The notes: generated by a model not told the origin, from the letters alone. Shown: positions 23,546 to 33,181, numbered from the stretch's first letter. The stretch is DNA of 64,000 nucleotides from Deltaproteobacteria bacterium (GCA_016938065.1 JAFGVI010000118.1:40374-104373), one strand, 5' to 3'. Made by a program: numbers and translations.

Positions 23546-23986
23546 TTATGCGGCCTGGGCCTTACGCCAGCCGGCCTCGGTAAAGGCTTTCATCCGATCA
23601 ATACTCCAGCTTTTCATGGTCGCGAAATATTTTGCCTTGTCAACCTTGGCCAGAGCAATAATATCCTGCCGCTCACGAATACTCTCTTCCATATCGGTCG
23701 GCGACATGCCCTGCCAGGTTGAATAGCGGTTATCAAAGATGAACTCGGGTGTAACCGCCTCTTTCTCAATACCATGCTTACCCAGAAGATAGACGGCCAG
23801 CTCCATATCATATTCGATCACCCAGCCATTATCTGCGAGCATGGTCGCACCGTTGAACTCGGGCTTTTCCACGCATTGCGGACAATAGACTTTATCGATT
23901 ACCGCTGCCGGCAGAAGATTGTCCAGGTTGCTGAACTGAGCACTCTGATGGCCGCCGACGCATTTATGTTTAATCTCTATACACAT
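23546..23986 (-). CDS. Conserved-looking hypothetical protein with Cys pairs (CVGGH, CPQC)
   Basis: 146 aa, own RBS (aggagataagg) and terminator; possible metal-binding N-terminus; no family recognised. Confidence 0.75.
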   Translation of the reverse strand: MCIEIKHKCVGGHQSAQFSNLDNLLPAAVIDKVYCPQCVEKPEFNGATMLADNGWVIEYDMELAVYLLGKHGIEKEAVTPEFIFDNRYSTWQGMSPTDMEESIRERQDIIALAKVDKAKYFATMKSWSIDRMKAFTEAGWRKAQAA

Positions 23987-24089
23987 GCCTTATCTCCTCT
24001 GAAAAATGTAATTCAATAAAACCATAAAAACTAACCTAATCTTTTTTATCTTATTTAAGCCATCCTGATAACCTTGTCAAGAAAAAAAA

Positions 24090-24950
24090 TCAATTCCGCA
24101 AACGATTTATCTCCGCCCGCAACTCCAGCGCCGCCTGACGGGCCCCCGGGCCGAACGCTTCCTCCTGACCCGCATAAATAATCCCGCGCGATGAATTGAT
24201 CAGGAGCCCGGCCCCGCGGCGGTCCAGTCCTGCCGCCAGAACGGCGGCCAGATCACCTCCCTGAGCGCCGATTCCGGGCACCAGCAAAGGCATATCGCCA
24301 ACCACCTTGCGGACTCGAGCCAGTTCTGCCGGCCAGGTCGCACCGACAACCAGCAGCACATTTCGATTGCCATTCCAGGATGATGCCGCCAGACGGGCCA
24401 GTCTGAGATATAGCGCCTCACCTTCAACCTCAAGACTCTGCAGGTCGCCCCCCCCCGGGTTTGAGGTACGGCACAGGATAACCACCCCTTTTTCACGGTA
24501 TTTGAGAAATGGCGCGAGAGAATCACCACCAAGATAAGGATTGACAGTAACAGCATCGGCCTGATAACGTTCAAAGGCCTCGATCGCATATTTTTCTGCG
24601 GTGCTGCCGATATCACCCCGTTTGGCATCCAGGATCACCGGAATATCTGGATATGATTCATTTATATAACGGATAGTCGCCTGAAGTTCCGCCTCCGCAC
24701 CCGCGGCCGCATAATGAGCAATCTGCGGTTTATAAGCGCAGACCAGATCGGCGGTCGCATCAATCAGGCTTCGATTAAAAGCCAGAAAAGGCTGCGGCTG
24801 CCGGCGGCAGACATGCGGCAGACGCTCTAGAGAGGGATCAAGTCCGACGCAGAGCAGGGAGTTATTTTTTTTCTGAGCTGATTCCAGTTTCTCGATAAAT
24901 TTCACAACATAATCTCCTTGACATACAACAGCATTATTAACTATTTTCAC
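24090..24950 (-). CDS. pyrF: Orotidine 5'-phosphate decarboxylase (type 2)
   Basis: LLCVGLDPSLERLP, VILDAKRGDIGSTAEKYA, PYLGGDSLAPFL, NSSRGIIYA; true start is probably the internal GTG at VVKFIEKL. Confidence 0.93.
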   Translation of the reverse strand: MKIVNNAVVCQGDYVVKFIEKLESAQKKNNSLLCVGLDPSLERLPHVCRRQPQPFLAFNRSLIDATADLVCAYKPQIAHYAAAGAEAELQATIRYINESYPDIPVILDAKRGDIGSTAEKYAIEAFERYQADAVTVNPYLGGDSLAPFLKYREKGVVILCRTSNPGGGDLQSLEVEGEALYLRLARLAASSWNGNRNVLLVVGATWPAELARVRKVVGDMPLLVPGIGAQGGDLAAVLAAGLDRRGAGLLINSSRGIIYAGQEEAFGPGARQAALELRAEINRLRN

Positions 24951-25036
24951 TGACTGCAGAAACGTTTCGACCCGTACCTATAGACGATAATAAGCAAAAG
25001 TACTCCCTGCAGAGCCATAATAAAAGGGGAAGACCC

Positions 25037-25573
25037 GTGGCAGCCCCGAAGCAAAACAGAGCTGAAAGCGCTCAACCTTTTCATAAAATAATTTTTACCC
25101 TTCTGCTTCTGGCGGCCGTCTCCGGCTGCAGCGGCCGCAACCAGGCCATCCGCATGGAGACTACAGGCTATTGCGGTTGCGGGGAATGTTGCGGCTGGGA
25201 GAGGGGCAGCTGGAAATTTCTTAAACTGGACTTCTGGAACCGCTATATCTCAACCGGAGAAAATGAAGGTGAAGAGTACACCGGTCTGACCGCCAGCGGC
25301 ACGGTTCCGCGAGAACCCAATGCCGGCCTGCTGCATCAACCCTGGAACCTCTTTTTCCCCTGGCGCTGGTTCTCTCAGGACGGAACCCTGGCCGCAGATA
25401 CACGCTACTACCCTTTCGGCACCCGCTTCTTTATTCCCGGATACGGCTATGGCGTGGTTGAAGATCGCGGCTCGGCTATCACCGGACCGAAGAGGCTCGA
25501 TCTTTTCTATGACTCTCACTCTAAAGCCCTTGAATGGGGACGAAAAACACTCGGCGTCTACAGGGTCGATTAA
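25037..25573 (+). CDS. 3D-domain (MltA/RlpA-like beta-barrel) lipoprotein
   Basis: Lipobox-like LLLAAVSGC; METTGYCGCGECCGW, GTVAADT-like GTLAADTRYYPFGTRFFIPGYGYGVVEDRGSAITGPKRLDLFYDSHSKALEWG typical of 3D domains. Confidence 0.85.
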   Translation: MAAPKQNRAESAQPFHKIIFTLLLLAAVSGCSGRNQAIRMETTGYCGCGECCGWERGSWKFLKLDFWNRYISTGENEGEEYTGLTASGTVPREPNAGLLHQPWNLFFPWRWFSQDGTLAADTRYYPFGTRFFIPGYGYGVVEDRGSAITGPKRLDLFYDSHSKALEWGRKTLGVYRVD

Positions 25574-25631
25574 GCCCTGAGCCGACCCGGTCCTTTAACC
25601 GCAAACCCGCTTTTGCAAAAGGAGATAAATC

Positions 25632-25826
25632 GTGAAAGAAATATTATTAATTCTGGGCATCGTCATTGTCTGGTATCTGCTGCAAGCCCATATTCTGCCC
25701 AAAATGGGGGTCTCGACCTGAATGAAACCCGCTTGCCAGGCGGCAAGCCTGAAAAATCCGAAGACCGCAAAAAAAAGTGCTGAAGGAAAAGATGCGAACC
25801 GACCGGAAATAAGGAAAAATAACTGA
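25632..25826 (+). CDS. Predicted small membrane-anchored selenoprotein (UGA at 25719-25721 read as Sec)
   Basis: RBS AGGAGA, GTG start; (M)KEILLILGIVIVWYLLQAHILPKMGVSTUMKPACQAASLKNPKTAKKSAEGKDANRPEIRKNN*; frame stays open to TGA 25824-25826, which overlaps the ATG (25826) of the next gene; bSECIS-like stem 16 nt after the UGA. Confidence 0.8.
25731..25748 (+). promoter_or_regulatory. bSECIS-like hairpin
   Basis: GCTTGCC-AGGC-GGCAAGC: 7-bp perfect stem, 4-nt loop with G at loop position 2; loop begins 16 nt after the UGA, at the lower edge of the spacing expected for bacterial SECIS. Confidence 0.75.
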
Positions 25827-26257
25827 TGACCCATCTGCACACCGGCAACTATGCCGCCAAACACAACAACCCGGAAATCCCGGAAGCCTTACGGGAAAAA
25901 CTGAAAAGCGCCGCCGACGATAACCGTTTAAGCTGCAGCAAGGCCCATCGCCTGGCCCGGGAAACCGGTTTTGCCCCGGCGGAAATCGGCCGGGCGGCAG
26001 ACCTTATGGAACTGCGTCTGACCGAATGTCAGCTTGCTCTTTTCGGACAGAGCCGGACCAAAGAAAAGTTGAAGGCCGCCGAGGAAATAAGCCCGGAATT
26101 GAGAGAGGCGCTGCTGGCCAACCTTACAAACCAGCGCCTCCCCTGTCTGCAGGCCTGGCATCTGGCGGAGCGTTTCAAACTCAAAAAAACCGAGGTCACG
26201 GCCGCCTGTGAAGCCCTGAAAATCAAAATATCACCCTGCCAGCTAGGGGCCTTCTGA
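25826..26257 (+). CDS. Hypothetical protein with two copies of an approximately 55-aa domain ending in CQL..F
   Basis: LREKLKSAADDNRLSCSKAHRLARETG..EIGRAADLMELRLTECQLALFG vs LREALLANLTNQRLPCLQAWHLAERFKLKKTEVTAACEALKIKISPCQLGAF. Confidence 0.8.
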   Translation: MTHLHTGNYAAKHNNPEIPEALREKLKSAADDNRLSCSKAHRLARETGFAPAEIGRAADLMELRLTECQLALFGQSRTKEKLKAAEEISPELREALLANLTNQRLPCLQAWHLAERFKLKKTEVTAACEALKIKISPCQLGAF

Positions 26258-26258
26258 C

Positions 26259-26681
26259 TTAAAAAGGCAGCTCGCGCAAGGCGATGAGCTGCTCTTTTTT
26301 TATCTCGTCAACAATCCAGGCGCAACCTGCAAAAGCATCGCGCCGGGTCGCGGCAGAGCAGATGACCAGCAGCACATCGCCGCCACGCTCAACCGCCCCC
26401 AGACGATGCTGAAGAAAAATGCGGTGCAGAAGAAAATTCCAGGACGCATCGATGGCGATGGTGCGTAAACCTTCGCTGACATCATCAACCAGAGCTTCAA
26501 GGGTAACCGAGCGGAATTCAGGAAGCACCTTTCCCGGATATTTGACCCGGCCGTGGTGCATGACCACCGTACCGGTAGCGGCGCACTCATTTGCAAGAAA
26601 GCGGGAATATATCTCGGCCACGGCAAACGGTTCCGTGGCAAGCGCTACTTCGATATAGGCCTCGTTTACAGCTCGACCCAT
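26259..26681 (-). CDS. moaE: Molybdopterin synthase catalytic subunit MoaE-like
   Basis: GTVVMHHGRVKYPGK, LEAL, HRLGAVERGGDVLLVICSAATRRDAFAGCAWIVDEIKKE. Confidence 0.88.
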   Translation of the reverse strand: MGRAVNEAYIEVALATEPFAVAEIYSRFLANECAATGTVVMHHGRVKYPGKVLPEFRSVTLEALVDDVSEGLRTIAIDASWNFLLHRIFLQHRLGAVERGGDVLLVICSAATRRDAFAGCAWIVDEIKKEQLIALRELPF

Positions 26682-26965
26682 TATAAATCCTCCAAAACAA
26701 TCTCCACCGGAGTCCTGTACTTTTTCTGATTATTACACGCCTTGCAGCAGGGCACGATATTGCCCCTGACACTCCGCCCGCCGCGAGCCAGAGGGACGAC
26801 ATGATCCATCGTCAAGGCCTGCGGCGGAAAACTCCGGCCACAGTAATGACAGACACCTTTCTGCAAAAGTCCCTGCCAGTACTGAGTACGGCGCAACTGT
26901 CGGGCTTTTTCGCGCTCGCGCCTAACGTGCCGGTCATCGGTTTCAATTTCAATCCAGTCACTCAT
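26681..26965 (-). CDS. HNH endonuclease family protein
   Basis: CHYCGRSFPPQALTMDHVVPLARGGRSVRGNIVPCCKACNNQK. Confidence 0.92.
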   Translation of the reverse strand: MSDWIEIETDDRHVRREREKARQLRRTQYWQGLLQKGVCHYCGRSFPPQALTMDHVVPLARGGRSVRGNIVPCCKACNNQKKYRTPVEIVLEDL

Positions 26966-26974
26966 TAATACATC

Positions 26975-27757
26975 TCAACAAAAACCATCAGATTTATATC
27001 CCGGCCACCTGCCGGCAAAACGCTCCAGCTCCTGCGGCGTATCAATTCCGGCCCAGGGTGAATCGCATGGAAGAATCTCAATCCTGTAACCATTTTCAAG
27101 CCAGTTCAGCTGCTCCAGATTCTCAGCCGCCGCCAGCACGCCAGGCCGCAGTGAGGTTAATCTGCGCAGAAAACGGCCACTGTAGCCATAGAGACCGAGA
27201 TGCTGCAGCACTCCGGAGGGGCCATCGGACAAAACCGGAAAAACGGCTGCTTCATCCTGTAAAAAAGGAATCGGCGATCGGGAAAAATAGAGCGCCCGTC
27301 CTTTAAGATCAACAACTACCTTGACGACATGAGGAGAACGGTAATTATCGGGCTCCCGCAGAGGGCTCGCCGCCGAAAGCAGAAGATCCGGATCGTCCCG
27401 TTCCTCAAGCAGAGCGATAAACCGCTCAACCAGTTGCGGCTCGATCCCCGGTTCATCACCCTGCACATTGACAAACCATTTAACTTCTGGGTAGCGGGCC
27501 GCGATTTCCGCCAGTCTTTCAGTGCCGCTCTGATGGTGACCGGCAGTCATCTCAACTTGAGCGCCGTAATCCCGAACGACCCCGGCAATCCGCTGATCAT
27601 CGGTAGCAACAATCACATTTCCGGCCGACTTGACCTTGCGACAAGCCTCAATCACCCAGATCAGCATCGGCCGACCATGCAGTAACGCCAGAGGCTTGCC
27701 GGGAAAACGCCGCGCCTGAAAACGGGCCGGAATAACAATCCATGACGCACTGCTCAT
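26975..27757 (-). CDS. kdsB: 3-deoxy-manno-octulosonate cytidylyltransferase
   Basis: VIPARFQARRFPGKPLALLHGRPMLIWV, ATDD, NVQGDEPGIEP, HLGLYGY; start moved to MSSASW. Confidence 0.95.
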   Translation of the reverse strand: MSSASWIVIPARFQARRFPGKPLALLHGRPMLIWVIEACRKVKSAGNVIVATDDQRIAGVVRDYGAQVEMTAGHHQSGTERLAEIAARYPEVKWFVNVQGDEPGIEPQLVERFIALLEERDDPDLLLSAASPLREPDNYRSPHVVKVVVDLKGRALYFSRSPIPFLQDEAAVFPVLSDGPSGVLQHLGLYGYSGRFLRRLTSLRPGVLAAAENLEQLNWLENGYRIEILPCDSPWAGIDTPQELERFAGRWPGYKSDGFC

Positions 27758-27908
27758 ACCACAATCCCCGTCAAAATTTAAGCCTTGAACTCTGCCCGAA
27801 TACTCTACACATAAAAAAATAAAAAACAACCGGAAAATAAAAAAAACCTTGACAAGCACCACCATTTTCACTAGCTATACTCGCAAATTATTTTTCAGGA
27901 GGAGAAGC

Positions 27909-28433
27909 ATGGCCGATTTAACTCTCAAAAGCATAAACTATCAGATTGGGAAACTGTGCCGTCTGGGAAGTCGTAAAGTAAAACTTATGGCGATCAGCAA
28001 CCGCCGTAAACAACAGCTCCGCCACCTCGGTGAAAGGGTATATATTTTCAAGGCCTTGCAACAAGATGATGACATCTGGGAAAAAGATGAAATTTCCCAG
28101 CTCCTGCTGACGATTGCCGATCTCGACCAGGAGCAGGAGATGATAATTGATGAAATCAACGAGATAAAGGCAGAGAGTCCGCCAGAGGATATTACTTGCG
28201 GATGTCATGGCGCGAGCGTTTGTCCGGAACCGCAGGCGCCGGTGGCTGAAAAAGCTGCCGCCACCGAAAGTGAAACACCCGAAAGCGAAGCGAAAGCAGC
28301 TGAACCGGAGATTGTCGAAGCGGAAGAGACAGCGACCGCAGAAGAAGAAAGCGGCTCGGCTGAACCGAACGAGGCGACACCGCGGCGGACCACCAGAAAA
28401 AAAGGGAGCACGTCTAAAAGCGACACCGAATAA
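27909..28433 (+). CDS. Hypothetical protein, helical N-domain plus acidic Ala/Glu-rich tail
   Basis: MADLTLKSINYQIGKLCRLGSRKVKLMAISNRRKQQL with RBS aggaggagaagc; low-complexity C-terminus. Confidence 0.75.
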   Translation: MADLTLKSINYQIGKLCRLGSRKVKLMAISNRRKQQLRHLGERVYIFKALQQDDDIWEKDEISQLLLTIADLDQEQEMIIDEINEIKAESPPEDITCGCHGASVCPEPQAPVAEKAAATESETPESEAKAAEPEIVEAEETATAEEESGSAEPNEATPRRTTRKKGSTSKSDTE

Positions 28434-28472
28434 CCTTGTCTTCAGTGCTGACAAGACAGACCAGCAAGCGCA

Positions 28473-28507
28473 AAGTCCAACATTAGATCAATGTTGGACT
28501 TTTTTAT
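28473..28507 (+). terminator. Rho-independent terminator
   Basis: AAGTCCAACATT-agatc-AATGTTGGACTTTTTTA. Confidence 0.93.
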
Positions 28508-28749
28508 GAACCCCTCCGCCCAAATGGGGACCCCGACGGTTTACATCTGCAGGCTTTCGCCGAAACCATGAAAACGATTTTCATTGCTTCCTTTAAAAGC
28601 CTGTGCTAAAGGGTTCTGGTTTAGAAATAAATCAGCTTTTACAATGCTTTATTAATTTTTCCTCATAATCTAAGAACAGCCGGCACAACCTGCAGAACTT
28701 TTTTTCGAACCCCTGAAACCAAGCCTGAAATGCAAAGGAAGAAGCACAA

Positions 28750-29433
28750 ATGTCAAAAGGGAAAATATCCGTACGGCGTGAGTTACGCGAACCTGACGCC
28801 TTCGTCAAAACCACATATACGGTTCTCGACTATTGTAAAAAGCACCTGAAAGTGATCTCGATTACAGCGGTAATCGCGGTTATCGCCGGAGCGACGGCAA
28901 TCGGTTCATTCTGGTATTCCAGCGATCGAAACCACAAGGCCCAGCTGTTATTGAACCAGGCCCTGACTGCCCTGCAGAACCAACCGGCTGAAAACCAGGC
29001 TGAAGCCAGCCAGCAACTCAGCACCATCATCACGACATACAAGAGCACCAGTGTTGAACCTGTGGCCGGCTACCTCTACGCCAACCAGCAATATCGGGCC
29101 GGGGCTTTACCAGAAGCCGCCGATCTCTATCAGAGCAATGATAAAAATGTCACCCGGCAACTTAAGGATCTTGAGCAGCTGGGCATCGCCACCATCTCTT
29201 TTCAGCAGAACAACTTTGACCGGACTATCTCGATCCTTGAACAGCTGCAGACCGGACGCAGTTTTATCAATGAAGATCTCTACATTCTTCTGGGTCTCAG
29301 CTATGAAAAAAGCAAGCAGCCGGAAAAAGCCATCGCTACTTATGAAAACATGATTCAGCTGCTGCAGAACTCAGTCTTTAAACCCTGGGCGGAGGAACGT
29401 CTGCTCAACCTGCGAAACCCGGTAAAATCATAG
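28750..29433 (+). CDS. TPR membrane protein (YfgM-like)
   Basis: N-terminal cytoplasmic segment, single TM (VISITAVIAVIAGATAIGSFWY), periplasmic TPR region. Confidence 0.8.
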   Translation: MSKGKISVRRELREPDAFVKTTYTVLDYCKKHLKVISITAVIAVIAGATAIGSFWYSSDRNHKAQLLLNQALTALQNQPAENQAEASQQLSTIITTYKSTSVEPVAGYLYANQQYRAGALPEAADLYQSNDKNVTRQLKDLEQLGIATISFQQNNFDRTISILEQLQTGRSFINEDLYILLGLSYEKSKQPEKAIATYENMIQLLQNSVFKPWAEERLLNLRNPVKS

Positions 29434-29491
29434 CGGTTTATGCAATAAATCAGAGTAATACCGCATTACTCCTGAAACACTTTTTCGGAAC

Positions 29492-29520
29492 AGCCCTCAG
29501 CCATGAGGGCTTATCTTTTT
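29492..29520 (+). terminator. Rho-independent terminator
   Basis: AGCCCTCA-GCCA-TGAGGGCT followed by TATCTTTTTT. Confidence 0.88.
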
Positions 29521-29530
29521 TATTTATCCT

Positions 29531-30340
29531 ATGCCGCAGTCAACCGACAGCCCCCAGTTTTTTTTCCGCAGCTGCGCTGCAAAGATCACCCTGGCCATAG
29601 CTGTTCTGGGCTGCTTAGTGGGGGGAGCGGGCTGCAGCCACAACAATCCTCCAGGCAAAGCCCAGCTCTCTGATGAATTCTATCAGAATCTGCTGGTCGC
29701 TTTTGCAGCCCGGGATTACAATCGGGTAAAAGATGGCTTGCTTAAAATAAACGATGCCGGTATCGCGGATAAACGCACTCTCTACCTTGGAGCACTGCTC
29801 GCCCTGATTGAACAAAATCAGGAAAAGGCCGTCCTTGATCTTAAAGATGCCCTGGTTCTTGATCCTGACTACGGCGAAGCACATAACACGCTCGGCACAG
29901 TCTATCTGCAGCAAAAACAGTTTGCTGCGGCCGAAACGGAATTTCTGGAAGCCGCCGGCAACCCCCATTACCAGACCCCGGAAAAAGCTTACCACAACCT
30001 CGGTAATCTTTACCAATTACAGAATCAGCAAGACCAGGCCGCAAGCTGCTACCTGAAAGCTCTGGAGTTGCAGCCAAACTATTTTCCCTCCCACTACGAA
30101 CTCAGCCAGCTCTATGCGGCCTCCGGCAAACTTGAACTGGCAGCTCAGGAGAGTGAAAAAGCGCGTCAGCTTTCCCCTGAGCATCCCGGGGTATGGCTCC
30201 AGATCGGAAAAATTGAAGCGGCCCGAAACAATCCAGACGCTGCAGCGGCGGCGTTTAAAGAGGTTATGAAACTTCAGCCCGAAGGTTTTTTTGCGGATCA
30301 AGCCACCGTTGAACTGAAACGCCTGCCGGAATCACGTTAA
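29531..30340 (+). CDS. TPR-repeat lipoprotein (PilF-like)
   Basis: Lipobox LVGGAGC, several TPRs (DPDYGEAHNTLGTVYLQQKQF, AYHNLGNLYQLQNQ). Confidence 0.8.
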   Translation: MPQSTDSPQFFFRSCAAKITLAIAVLGCLVGGAGCSHNNPPGKAQLSDEFYQNLLVAFAARDYNRVKDGLLKINDAGIADKRTLYLGALLALIEQNQEKAVLDLKDALVLDPDYGEAHNTLGTVYLQQKQFAAAETEFLEAAGNPHYQTPEKAYHNLGNLYQLQNQQDQAASCYLKALELQPNYFPSHYELSQLYAASGKLELAAQESEKARQLSPEHPGVWLQIGKIEAARNNPDAAAAAFKEVMKLQPEGFFADQATVELKRLPESR

Positions 30341-30430
30341 GCGGTAAGACAAAATGCAGTACCGGCGCGAATCCGCCTTCTTTCTTTAACGTACTGTACT
30401 AATTAAAAAATTCTCAGGAATTCAGCAAAC

Positions 30431-31924
30431 ATGAATCAAGACAGTGAAAACAGCTTACGTCAGCAGCGCATCATTAAACTGGAACAGCTCCGAGAGCTGG
30501 GAGTCAACCCTTTTGCCAATGATTTTACCCCTTCAAGCACCGCTGCCGAAGTGCTTAAGGAATATAACGAACATGACGTCCACACTTTGGAAGCAACCGC
30601 TCACCCGGTTGCGGTTGCCGGAAGGATTATCTCCCTCAGGCTCTTCGGCAAAGCCGCTTTCGCCCACCTGCAGGATCGCAGTGGAAAAGTGCAGGCCTAT
30701 ATCCGCAAAGATCTGATCGACGAGGAAAATTTCAAGGTCTTTAAACTTCTCGACATCGGCGATACCATTGGGGTCAGCGGCACGGTTTTCAAAACCAGAA
30801 CCGGTGAAATCACAATCCAGGTGGCAACGCTTAAAATTCTGACTAAAGCCCTGCGCCCACTGCCGGAAAAGTGGCACGGCCTGAAAGATATCGAAACCCG
30901 TTACCGGCAGCGTTATGTCGATCTGATTGTCAATCAGGAGGTTCGGGAAACCTTTGTCAAAAGAACTAGGATTATCGATATTATCAGAAATTTTTTCAAG
31001 GAAAGAGATTTTCTTGAGGTCGAAACTCCGATGATGCAGGCCGTTGCCGGAGGTGCTACCGCCCGACCTTTCACAACGCATCATAATGCCTTGAACCTGG
31101 ATTTGAGCCTTCGGATCGCACCTGAATTATACCTTAAGAGACTGGTGGTCGGCGGCTTTGAAAGAGTCTTTGAAATCAACCGCAACTTCCGCAACGAAGG
31201 GATCTCGATCAAGCACAATCCCGAATTTACCATGATTGAATTCTATCAGGCTTACGCGACCTACCTCGACCTGATGAGTCTGACCGAAGAGCTTTTCGTC
31301 ACCATCTGCCGTAGCCTGAACAACCACGACACCATCGTCTATCAGGGTCAGGAATTAAATTTCACTCCCCCCTGGGATCACCTGACCGTTATTGAAGCAA
31401 TAGAAAAATATACCGGCATTGACACCCTGAAACTGCAGAGTCTGGAGAGTCTGCTGAGTTTGGTCGATGCCATGGGCCTGGAATTAACCCCGGCAGAAAG
31501 AACCGTTCACGGTAAATGTTTAATGAAAATCTTTGATGAAAAAGTCGAAGCCCAGCTTATTCAGCCGACCTTCATCACCGATTATCCTGTATCGATTTCA
31601 CCACTTTCACGAAGAAATGAATCCAACCCCGAGGTCACCGACCGCTTTGAACTTTTCATTGCCGGCCGTGAAATGGCCAACGCCTTCTCCGAGCTTAATG
31701 ACCCCCTTGACCAGAGAGAACGTTTTGAACAGCAGCTGCGCGACAAGGCTGCCGGTGATCTGGAAGCGCACCAGTTTGATGGTGACTATTTAAGAGCTCT
31801 GGAATACGGCCTGCCGCCCACTGCGGGTGAAGGCATCGGCATCGACCGGCTGGTGATGCTGTTTACAGATGCCGCCTCCATCCGCGACGTCATTCTTTTT
31901 CCGCTTCTTAAACCGGAACAGTAA
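30431..31924 (+). CDS. lysS: Lysyl-tRNA synthetase, class II
   Basis: RYRQRYVDLI, VETPMMQAVAGGATARPFTTHHNAL, FRNEGISIKHNPEFTMIEFYQAYA, GIGIDRLVMLFTD. Confidence 0.97.
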   Translation: MNQDSENSLRQQRIIKLEQLRELGVNPFANDFTPSSTAAEVLKEYNEHDVHTLEATAHPVAVAGRIISLRLFGKAAFAHLQDRSGKVQAYIRKDLIDEENFKVFKLLDIGDTIGVSGTVFKTRTGEITIQVATLKILTKALRPLPEKWHGLKDIETRYRQRYVDLIVNQEVRETFVKRTRIIDIIRNFFKERDFLEVETPMMQAVAGGATARPFTTHHNALNLDLSLRIAPELYLKRLVVGGFERVFEINRNFRNEGISIKHNPEFTMIEFYQAYATYLDLMSLTEELFVTICRSLNNHDTIVYQGQELNFTPPWDHLTVIEAIEKYTGIDTLKLQSLESLLSLVDAMGLELTPAERTVHGKCLMKIFDEKVEAQLIQPTFITDYPVSISPLSRRNESNPEVTDRFELFIAGREMANAFSELNDPLDQRERFEQQLRDKAAGDLEAHQFDGDYLRALEYGLPPTAGEGIGIDRLVMLFTDAASIRDVILFPLLKPEQ

Positions 31925-31936
31925 AGGCTTCTTACT

Positions 31937-33172
31937 TTGCGGTTTGAACTTTTCGTAGCCCTGCGCCACCTGCTGGCCCGCCGGAAACAGGTCTTTATCT
32001 CCCTGATCTCCCTGATCTCGATATTGGGCATTGCCCTCGGGGTCATGGCTTTGGTCGTGGTTATCGCGGTGATGAGCGGTTTTGAAAAAGAGTTAAAGCA
32101 GAAAATACTTGGCAACACGGCCCATATCATGGTCATGAAATATGGCGGAGGCATCAGCGGCTACCAGAAAATAACCGAAAATATCAAACAGATTGCCGAA
32201 GTTGAAGAAGCGGCTCCCTTCGTTTTCAATCAGGCAATGCTGACTCACGGCCGCCAGGTCAGTGGAGCCGGGGTTCGCGGCATTGAACAGGGCAGTGACC
32301 CCCTGCGCCTGAAACTCGAAAAAATGCTGGTTGACGGGCACTTTTTCTCCCCTCCCGGCTCGCTTCCGGTCACCAGCCCGCCGGAGATCATTCTGGGCAG
32401 TGAACTGGCCAAAAACATCGGTGTCAGAAGCGGTTCCGACCTGCGTCTGATCGCCCCCAGCGGCTCACCCACCCCGATGGGTCTGGTACCCAGAATGCAG
32501 CGTTTTAAAGTTATCGGCACTTATACGTCGGGCATGTATCAGTATGACTCGGCGCTGGCCTATACCACTCTGGGCGCAGCCCAAAAATTTTTTGCGATGC
32601 CGGATCAGGTAACCGGCATCGCCGTAGAGATCAAAAAACTCTATGAAGCCGGAAGCATCGCTGAAAAAATTCAGCAGAAACTTTCCTATCCTTACTGGGC
32701 CCGGGATTGGATCAGCATGAACCGCAACCTTTTTACCGCTTTGAAACTCGAACGCGTCACCATGTTCGTTATTCTGGCACTGATCATCATGGTTGCCGCG
32801 TTTAATATTATCTCGACCCTGATCATGGTCGTCATGGAAAAGCACAAAGAGATTGCCATCCTCAAAACCATGGGGCTCTCTTCCCTGCGCATCATGCGCA
32901 TCTTTGTCTGGGAAGGTATGATTATCGGCACTGCCGGCACTATTCTCGGTCTGACCGGTTCCCTGATTCTCTGCGAAATCCTTAAACGCTATGATTTTAT
33001 CACGCTGCCGGGTGATGTCTACTATTTTGAAACCTCTCTGCCAGTGGACCTGCAGCTCTATCATCTCGTCAGCACTGCAGCCTTGTCCCTGATCCTCTGT
33101 TTTGGTGCAACCCTCTACCCTTCATTCCGCGCTTCCCGTTTACTGCCGGCCGAAGCTTTACGCTACGAATAG
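31937..33172 (+). CDS. lolC: Lipoprotein-releasing ABC transporter permease (LolC/LolE family)
   Basis: FELFVALRHLLARRKQVFISLISLISILGIALGVMALVVVIAVMSGFEKEL; alternative start (TTG at about 31934) possible. Confidence 0.94.
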   Translation: MRFELFVALRHLLARRKQVFISLISLISILGIALGVMALVVVIAVMSGFEKELKQKILGNTAHIMVMKYGGGISGYQKITENIKQIAEVEEAAPFVFNQAMLTHGRQVSGAGVRGIEQGSDPLRLKLEKMLVDGHFFSPPGSLPVTSPPEIILGSELAKNIGVRSGSDLRLIAPSGSPTPMGLVPRMQRFKVIGTYTSGMYQYDSALAYTTLGAAQKFFAMPDQVTGIAVEIKKLYEAGSIAEKIQQKLSYPYWARDWISMNRNLFTALKLERVTMFVILALIIMVAAFNIISTLIMVVMEKHKEIAILKTMGLSSLRIMRIFVWEGMIIGTAGTILGLTGSLILCEILKRYDFITLPGDVYYFETSLPVDLQLYHLVSTAALSLILCFGATLYPSFRASRLLPAEALRYE

Positions 33173-33181
33173 AGGCTTTAG

